Shown here one piece after another: positions 58,447-64,000 of a DNA stretch of 64,000 nt. The notes beneath the pieces are model-generated. The model was not told the DNA's origin and made no database searches. It was given only the letters and a program-made list of their open reading frames with translations. Both the position numbers and the translations under genes were made by a program. The stretch covers positions 1-64,000 of the forward strand of contig JAFSMU010000027.1 of the NCBI GenBank assembly GCA_017447775.1, read 5' to 3'. The first letter of the stretch is position 1, and each line of letters starts with the position of its first letter. The stretch is from Clostridia bacterium (GTDB taxonomy: Bacteria; Bacillota; Clostridia; Oscillospirales; CAG-272).

Positions 58447-61400
58447 TTATTCCTTTGCCCAATCGTCGTATATAGTTCCGTCAATTCTCACCGTGTTTGC
58501 GTTCTGAGTTACCGTTATCATTCCCGCAGGCGTCCATATCTGCGACGCGGTGCAAGAGACGACGTATTCGCCGTTCTTTACATATATCGGTATGAAATGG
58601 ACACGAGCGTTATTTACGGCGTCGGGGTTTTCGATAAATTCAAACGTTCCGTCGGCAGCATCAAGTGTTCTGTAGTATCCGCTCACAGCCGAATATGCAA
58701 ATTCGGGAAACAGAGCAAATGCAGTCTGCGCTTTTGTTACGGAGTCACTCCTTGGCGTGAGATATCCCGAAAGGGTATCTATCGTAGGACTCCACAATAC
58801 CGTGATTCCGTATCCTGATTTCATGGTCCAAACACCGCCCGCCTTTGTTGCGGTTTTACATTCCGTGTCGGGAGTTATCGTCGGCGCGTTTGATATGCTT
58901 GCACCATACTGACGCAGGACAAGCGAACTTGTCGCTGCATCGTATTCCCACTCGTTCCACGTTGCAACGCCTGTCGAAGTTGCCGGAGGAATTGCATTTG
59001 GAATATACGATGACGGGGCATTTCTTTCATATCGTGTATCGGATGTTTGCGAGTATTCATTGTCTGAAACGGTCAGAGTGAAAAATGCGGAATTGTTATA
59101 CGCGTTATCCTCAAAGTCTTTATTGTCTCCGTTTACTGTGCCTTTTACCACATACGTCTTTCCCGCGCTGCCGATCGGTATTGTCCACTTGAAATACACA
59201 AGATTTGAGCCGTTTGCGGGAATTACGATATTGCTCTTTGTCTTTGAGATAACAAGCGTCTCGCTTGATCCGTTCAGCTCATACACCTCAAAATCGAATT
59301 TGACATTATTATCGGGAAGAATATCGAGCGAGCTACCGTTTTCGGCGAAGAACGATGTCATCACTTCCGTTCCCTCAATGTATTTTCCGCCGACACTGAC
59401 TATACTTGCTGCCATCTCCGAGTAGAACTTCACATTGACTGTTGCTGTCACAGAGTTGTCGGCCGTGTTTGTCTCATTCAAATGATCAGCCCAGTTGATC
59501 CTTGCTTCAACGGTTTTATCGCCGAGAGCATTTCCGACATTGAGGTCGAAGTTTACATAGTTTACGCCATTAGCCGTAAAGTTCAGCGAACTTGAATATA
59601 CAAGCTCGCCGCCGAAATACACTGCAACGGGCACACCGTTTCTCGCCTGACTCTTATCGTTCAAATCGAGCCTGAACCTTATGTTTATCGTTTCATACTG
59701 ATTCACTTCACTCGGCGACACAATGAGGTTTGAAACCGTGAAATCGTAGTTTATCTTGTCCCAAACCGCGTATAAAGTTACGCTTGCGTTATCGGAATAC
59801 GTTGCTCCCTTGAGATATGTCGGATCTGTCGCTGTACTGTTCATCGACCAGCCGAGGAACAGATACCCGTTTCGCGTCGGTTCTGATGTCGACAGCGTTA
59901 TCGGCGTTCCGTGAATCTTGCTCTGCGCCGCAGGAGCATTTGAACCGCCGTTTGCGTTATACGAAACAATGTATGTGTTTGTTGACCACACCGCATATAA
60001 AGTTGCACTTGCATTCGCGGTGTACGAACCACCTGCGCTGTATGTGGCGCTTGTTGCTGTTGACGATGTTGACCACCCTAAAAAAGTATATCCTGTTCGT
60101 ATGGGATTTGCAGACGAGAGTGTAAGTGCTACGCCATAAATTTTTGTTTGAGATGGCGGAGCTCCACTTCCTCCATTGGCGTTATATGAAATAGTATATG
60201 TGTTTGCCGACCAAACTGCATATAAAGTTGCACTTGCATTTGCTGTATAACTGCCACCCGCGCTATATGTTGCGCTCGTCGCCGACGACGAAGTAGCCCA
60301 GCCGAGAAAATCATAACCCGTTCTTGTGGGTTTAATCGAAGACAACATGAGAGTTACTCCGTGCGTCTTCGCCTGTGATGAAGGCGCACCGGTGCCGCCA
60401 TTAGCATTATATGATATTATATAAGTTGGAGTTGTTGACTCCCAAACTGCATACAAATACAGATTTTCATCTTTGGAGTAATACTCTCCGGGCGAGTATT
60501 CGACAACCGAAGATCCGCTTTTTGTTGTCCACCCTTCGAACCGATATCCGCTTTTGGTCGGAACGGTAGTAGATAACTTCAATTCTATGCCTTTAGTTTT
60601 AATCTGTGTTAAAGGCGCCCCCGAGCCACCATTAGCATTATATCTTACCGTGTATGTAGGAGTTGTAGATTCCCACACTGCAAATAAAGACAGATCCGCG
60701 TCCTCTATATAGTATTCTCCGGGTGTATAATAGATGTGCGCAGAAGAACTGCTAAGCGACCATCCGGCAAATGCATATCCGCTTCTTGTCGGTGCGACTG
60801 ACGAAAGCTGAAGATCAACGCCCTCGATTTTCGTTTGCGATGCGGGAGCACCCGAACCGCCGTTTGCGTTATACGATATAATATATGTCAACGGTTCTGT
60901 CGGATCGTCGTCAAATTTGGAAACATACCATAAAGCCGAAAATGAAACGTCGGCATATACAGTCATTAAATCTCCCGGGTTATAGTATTCACCCGATGAC
61001 TGATCTATCCAAGAAATGAAATTGTATCCTCTCTTAATTGGTTCCGTAGATGGTATTTCTATCGTTTCGCCATAGTTTGCCGTTATGGGGTCGGGCGCAC
61101 CGCTGCCGCCGTTCGCATCAAACGTCACGGTATAGAAATATGTCCCTCCTCCTTGCCATACTGCGTAAAGCGTCATATTAGTCGTGATTGTCCATGTTGT
61201 TTCGGGTTGATATGTTGCGCTTGTCGCCCATGATTTAGTTGCCCAGCCTTTGAAAGTATATCCGCTCCTCACAGGAATCGTTGAGGAAAGAGTTAGTTTT
61301 GACCCTGATGCAACGCTTTGCGACGCCGGAGCACCTGTGCCACCGTTGGCGTTGTACGTAACAGTACAAGTTGTTGTAGATGTTGCGGAACTATCTGTTT

Positions 61401-62880
61401 GCCACACTGCATAAAGAGTCGCGTTTGAATTCGATGTATATTTTCCTCCTGCCGAGTATGTTGCTGATATCGCTATCGGGGATGTCGACCATCCGAGAAA
61501 CGCATATCCGCTTCTTGTGGGAACGGTAGATGACAGTGTCAGTGCCACACCATGTGTTTTTATTTGAGACGATGGTGCTCCAACACCGCCGTTAGCATCA
61601 AATGAAATTGTATATGTTGGTGTTAATGTCCATACCGCATAAAGATCCAAATCCGCATCTGCATCGTAATATTCGCCGGGAGTGCAAAATATGTGTGAGG
61701 AAGAACTGCTGTTTGACCAGCCCTCAAACGTATATCCGTTGCGTGTCGGAGCAATTGACGACAACTGCAGATCAACACCTTTAATTTTTGTTTGACTTGC
61801 CGGAGCACCCGTGCCGCCGTTTGCATTATAAGTTACAGTGTATGTCGTTGTTGTGGGAGTATATGATTCTGTGCTGTTTGATTTCCACACAGCATAGAGT
61901 GTCACCGACGAATTTGCGGTATATGTTCCGCCGGGTTGATATGTTGCGTTTGTTGCTGTTGATGAAGCGCTCCAACCTTTACAAACATATCCATCCCTTA
62001 TAGGCAACACAGACGACAAAGTAAGTGATACATCCTTTGTCTTAGTCTGGCTCGCTGGCGCTCCGGTTCCGCCATTGGCATTGTAACTTATCGTATATGT
62101 TGTTGGTTCAACAACGTTCTGCGTCCATACTGCATAAAGGTTCATGTTGGAGTTTCCGATATATGTCCCGCCGGGACTATATGCAACACTCGACGAACCG
62201 GGACTTGTTGCCCATCCCTTGAACGTGTATCCGCTCTTTGTTGGTGTCGTGGACGAGAGAGTAAGATCAACACCGTATGTTTTTGTTTGACTTGACGGTG
62301 CGCCGCTCCCGCCGCTTGCGTTATACGAAACTGTGTAAGTTTGACGGTAGTAATACACGGTCGTCGACGTATTTGTTGTCCCAAAAGTTCCCGATACTGT
62401 CGCCTGTGTCGGACCGTATCCTGTTATCGTCGGACTTGTGAACGAGTACGACGTGCCGGGCTTTCCTGTTTTTGAAACGGAAGGCGATGCTGTATGATAG
62501 TTTTCACCGTAAATATAGTACACAGTATGAGTGGAGTCTTTGACATATATTACGGTATATGTCGCTGTTCCGTTTCTGATATAATGTGAAGCCGGAAAAT
62601 ATTTATCCATCATCTCATAACTGACATATGAATCACTGCTGTTTTTAAGCGAGTATCCTGATATCGTAGGTGACGTTCGTCCGTTTCCCCATTGTGCCTG
62701 TTCACTCGCATTCACAGTAAACGAGTATGCGGGTGAAAGAGTATTTCCGCTTTCATCTTTGTAGTAAATCGTGCAGGACATCGGATAACTTGCGACAGCC
62801 GCGGACACGCCTATTGTAAATACCGCGATGAGCGTAGATACAAGAAGTATCAGCGCAAATATTTTAGTCGTTTTTCTCAA
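58447..62880 (-). CDS. Secreted surface protein with 11 InlB-type (Listeria-Bacteroides) repeats and CARDB-like domain
   Basis: The 1477-residue protein has a signal peptide at 1-27 (FALILLVSTLIAVFTIGVSA). Residues about 30-180 are MucBP-like strands (CTIYYKDESGNTLSPAYSF). Residues about 182-1040 contain 11 copies of a repeat of about 75 residues, each of the form Y-x-I-S-Y-N-A-N-G-G-x-G-A-P ... G-Y-x-F-x-G-W ... L-Y-A-V-W. A CARDB-like domain (DFTVSNLIVSPSEVNQYE) and an uncharacterised C-terminus follow. No LPxTG or membrane anchor at the end. It likely mediates adhesion to the recipient or host surface during transfer. Confidence 0.85.
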   Translation of the reverse strand: MRKTTKIFALILLVSTLIAVFTIGVSAAVASYPMSCTIYYKDESGNTLSPAYSFTVNASEQAQWGNGRTSPTISGYSLKNSSDSYVSYEMMDKYFPASHYIRNGTATYTVIYVKDSTHTVYYIYGENYHTASPSVSKTGKPGTSYSFTSPTITGYGPTQATVSGTFGTTNTSTTVYYYRQTYTVSYNASGGSGAPSSQTKTYGVDLTLSSTTPTKSGYTFKGWATSPGSSSVAYSPGGTYIGNSNMNLYAVWTQNVVEPTTYTISYNANGGTGAPASQTKTKDVSLTLSSVLPIRDGYVCKGWSASSTATNATYQPGGTYTANSSVTLYAVWKSNSTESYTPTTTTYTVTYNANGGTGAPASQTKIKGVDLQLSSIAPTRNGYTFEGWSNSSSSSHIFCTPGEYYDADADLDLYAVWTLTPTYTISFDANGGVGAPSSQIKTHGVALTLSSTVPTRSGYAFLGWSTSPIAISATYSAGGKYTSNSNATLYAVWQTDSSATSTTTCTVTYNANGGTGAPASQSVASGSKLTLSSTIPVRSGYTFKGWATKSWATSATYQPETTWTITTNMTLYAVWQGGGTYFYTVTFDANGGSGAPDPITANYGETIEIPSTEPIKRGYNFISWIDQSSGEYYNPGDLMTVYADVSFSALWYVSKFDDDPTEPLTYIISYNANGGSGAPASQTKIEGVDLQLSSVAPTRSGYAFAGWSLSSSSAHIYYTPGEYYIEDADLSLFAVWESTTPTYTVRYNANGGSGAPLTQIKTKGIELKLSTTVPTKSGYRFEGWTTKSGSSVVEYSPGEYYSKDENLYLYAVWESTTPTYIISYNANGGTGAPSSQAKTHGVTLMLSSIKPTRTGYDFLGWATSSSATSATYSAGGSYTANASATLYAVWSANTYTISYNANGGSGAPPSQTKIYGVALTLSSANPIRTGYTFLGWSTSSTATSATYSAGGSYTANASATLYAVWSTNTYIVSYNANGGSNAPAAQSKIHGTPITLSTSEPTRNGYLFLGWSMNSTATDPTYLKGATYSDNASVTLYAVWDKINYDFTVSNLIVSPSEVNQYETINIRFRLDLNDKSQARNGVPVAVYFGGELVYSSSLNFTANGVNYVNFDLNVGNALGDKTVEARINWADHLNETNTADNSVTATVNVKFYSEMAASIVSVGGKYIEGTEVMTSFFAENGSSLDILPDNNVKFDFEVYELNGSSETLVISKTKSNIVIPANGSNLVYFKWTIPIGSAGKTYVVKGTVNGDNKDFEDNAYNNSAFFTLTVSDNEYSQTSDTRYERNAPSSYIPNAIPPATSTGVATWNEWEYDAATSSLVLRQYGASISNAPTITPDTECKTATKAGGVWTMKSGYGITVLWSPTIDTLSGYLTPRSDSVTKAQTAFALFPEFAYSAVSGYYRTLDAADGTFEFIENPDAVNNARVHFIPIYVKNGEYVVSCTASQIWTPAGMITVTQNANTVRIDGTIYDDWAKE

Positions 62881-63233
62881 TTTGTGTCATCTCCTTTCAC
62901 TCCCGGCACTACATAAATCTCGCCCGATATGTGAGGCTCGTCGATATGTCCGTTGTTACTTGTCCCACCGACGTCGATATGGACACCGCCGTTTTCATCG
63001 ACCGATATTCGAGGATCGTCATATACGACGGAACTTGCCGTTTCAGTCGGTACGGGTTCGATTGGCTCGATCATCGGGATACCATTTTCGGTCGCTGTCG
63101 CCGTTGTCTCCGGTTCGGATGCGGTCTGCTCGATATCGGTTTTGGGTTTAAGCGCAGTGTATGCAATTATTCCGAGTATAACTGCGACTGTAACAAGGCA
63201 GACGCAGATAATTGCTTTATGCTTTATTCTCAT
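62877..63233 (-). CDS. DUF6550-like single-pass membrane protein
   Basis: The 118-residue protein has an N-terminal membrane segment at about 7-30 (IICVCLVTVAVILGIIAYTAL), then a Thr/Glu/Pro-rich extracytoplasmic stalk (TASEPETTATATENG) and PRISVDENGGVHIDVGG. The stop overlaps the surface protein start by 4 bp (ATGA-type), so both are coupled. Seen at this place in related elements. Confidence 0.65.
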   Translation of the reverse strand: MRIKHKAIICVCLVTVAVILGIIAYTALKPKTDIEQTASEPETTATATENGIPMIEPIEPVPTETASSVVYDDPRISVDENGGVHIDVGGTSNNGHIDEPHISGEIYVVPGVKGDDTN

Positions 63234-63244
63234 TTTTTCTCCTT

Positions 63245-63724
63245 TCAGTAGGTTTCTGTATATAGGCTGACAATCTCAATCGGTATTGAGATGTCAGCTA
63301 TCTTTCTATTAAACATCTCAAAAGGAATGACGATCTCGTAAGTCACAAAAATGCCAAACATGTCCTGATACAGATAACTTACATGAGGTTGTTTCATCGT
63401 GTATTTGAACTTCTCGTTGCCGGCTTCAATGTATGGCAATGTCTGAACTGGCGGAAAGCCGAGAACGGTCAAAGCACCTTCGCAAATCTCTTTCGTGTCG
63501 AGTTTTGCTCCGTACACGTCACCTTGCTTTAGTGCATTGTAGTTCTTTACTGCAACGCCCGTTATGTAACTGTCGAGTTTGAGTTGCGTTTCTTCCTTTT
63601 GAGTCCTTGCGATATGGTAAATATGGGCGTATTCAAGCGCGATGAATATCAGCGCAACGGCAGTAAGTATTATCACACACGTCAATATGTAACTCGCGCC
63701 GCGCTTATCTTTGAGTTTTCTCAT
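63245..63724 (-). CDS. TadE/DUF4320-like pilin-type protein
   Basis: The 159-residue protein begins RKLKDKRGASYILTCVIILTAVALIFIALEYAHIYHIART, a prepilin-like basic-Gly start and hydrophobic helix as in TadE-type minor pilins, followed by a beta-rich outer domain. Such proteins in CD1105-type elements are thought to help build surface structures for transfer. It follows the partial DUF4320 gene by about 10 bp. Confidence 0.7.
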   Translation of the reverse strand: MRKLKDKRGASYILTCVIILTAVALIFIALEYAHIYHIARTQKEETQLKLDSYITGVAVKNYNALKQGDVYGAKLDTKEICEGALTVLGFPPVQTLPYIEAGNEKFKYTMKQPHVSYLYQDMFGIFVTYEIVIPFEMFNRKIADISIPIEIVSLYTETY

Positions 63725-63733
63725 CGTATCGCC

Positions 63734-64000
63734 TCATTTCCAGTAATGACGGGATAGCCCCGACTGTGTGACAGTCACTCGTATCGGCAACTTGAAATCG
63801 GAGAATCCGGGGAGCGTCATTTGGCACGTTACCGTGCATTGGATTATCTCCCCGTACTGCACCTTCTTTGCCGCGGTATTGAAGTATGTTGCTGAAAACT
63901 CTACAGTCGGTGTAAGTCCCGATTCTTCGCAAAGTTCATAATACCTCGCCGTCACCGCATCGCCGATCTGTCCTGTCGCCGTCGCCGTTGAGAGAAGCTC
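63734..64000 (-). CDS. DUF4320 family protein (partial, N-terminus off window)
   Basis: An open frame from the window edge to a stop at 63734 (about 88 codons). It reads TGQIGDAVTARYYELCEESGLTPTVEFSATYF, VQYGEIIQCTVTCQMTLPGF and ends LSRHYWK, matching the C-terminal pattern of DUF4320 pilin-like proteins (GLS-x-x-YWK end). The TadE-like start would lie beyond the window. Confidence 0.75.
   Translation of the reverse strand, partial: ELLSTATATGQIGDAVTARYYELCEESGLTPTVEFSATYFNTAAKKVQYGEIIQCTVTCQMTLPGFSDFKLPIRVTVTQSGLSRHYWK

Larger units (their letters stand above)
23350..64000 (-). mobile_element. Integrative conjugative element (Tn1549/CD1105-CD1112-like backbone), right end off window
   Basis: The region contains a complete logic of an ICE: three tandem serine recombinase genes at the left, an SOS regulon module, a VirD4 coupling protein, a MobP-type relaxase with RHH accessory protein and candidate oriT, VirB4, PrgI-like and VirB6-like proteins, surface and pilin-like proteins, and cargo. 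Almost all backbone genes are on the minus strand. The left border is probably between 18.8 and 23.3 kb; the right border is not in the window. Confidence 0.9.

Noticed and set aside
59760..62340. Repeated DNA as a CRISPR array or satellite
   Set aside because: The periodicity is about 225-250 bp, in frame, and encodes InlB-type protein repeats with diverged sequence; no short identical repeats with unique spacers.

Overview
The window reads as two kinds of DNA from a Gram-positive anaerobe, most likely a gut-type member of the Clostridia (Bacillota). Support for this: strong AGGAGG-type ribosome binding sites, TTGACA-17-TATAAT promoters, a teichoic-acid-style glycerophosphotransferase, a LicC-type choline-phosphate cytidylyltransferase, MnmM, and a conjugative element whose gene set matches the clostridial CD1105-CD1112 (Tn1549/CTn-like) type. 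No rRNA, tRNA or CRISPR array was seen.

Chromosomal part (1 to about 18.7 kb, GC-rich, compact operons). In order: a heparinase II/III-like protein cut by the window edge; an AlkZ-related protein with a TIM-barrel sugar phosphate isomerase, an unknown protein and a membrane-anchored propeller-like protein; an envelope polymer operon (membrane sulfatase/LtaS-like enzyme, a YidC fused to a CDP-glycerol glycerophosphotransferase domain, and a small membrane protein); a winged-helix LicC with an APC permease, suggesting choline or ethanolamine uptake and activation; a convergent ABC exporter; a small Cys-motif protein; mnmM; and a redox/stress cluster (flavodoxin, SnoaL-like, aldo/keto reductase, TetR, alpha/beta hydrolase, YgiN-like monooxygenase, CMD-cupin fusion). 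Clear promoters and terminators punctuate these units.

Junction zone (18.7-23.3 kb). An HNH endonuclease gene has a long foldable leader, and a 21-bp direct repeat flanks the pair. It is followed by a dense cluster of hairpins and then an AT-rich SIR2-STAND-TPR protein, a likely anti-phage defence gene.

Integrative conjugative element (23.3 kb to beyond 64 kb, mostly minus strand). The left end carries three tandem large serine recombinase genes (the middle one without a catalytic domain), small accessory proteins and an HTH regulator. Next is an SOS operon: LexA with an SOS box inside its own promoter, a zinc-ribbon protein, DNA polymerase IV and two small proteins. The conjugation backbone runs from an HTH protein and VirD4 coupling protein through a Toprim primase-like protein, MobP-type relaxase, RHH accessory protein and candidate oriT, then DUF6103-like pairs, an amidoligase plus gamma-glutamylcyclotransferase pair, VirB4, PrgI and VirB6-like proteins, an 11-repeat surface protein and pilin-like DUF4320 proteins. 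An XRE regulator and a HipA/CtkA-like kinase with their own promoters sit inside the transfer operon.

The most interesting cargo is a plus-strand, AT-rich cluster (32.8-42.9 kb) embedded in the element. It encodes a radical SAM/SPASM maturase, an acyl-carrier-like protein, a 53-residue Cys-rich precursor peptide, two ABC exporter subunits, a subtilase fused to a DUF1611-like P-loop domain, a decayed third ABC gene and an unknown protein. This looks like a ribosomally synthesised, modified and exported peptide (RiPP) system spread by conjugation.
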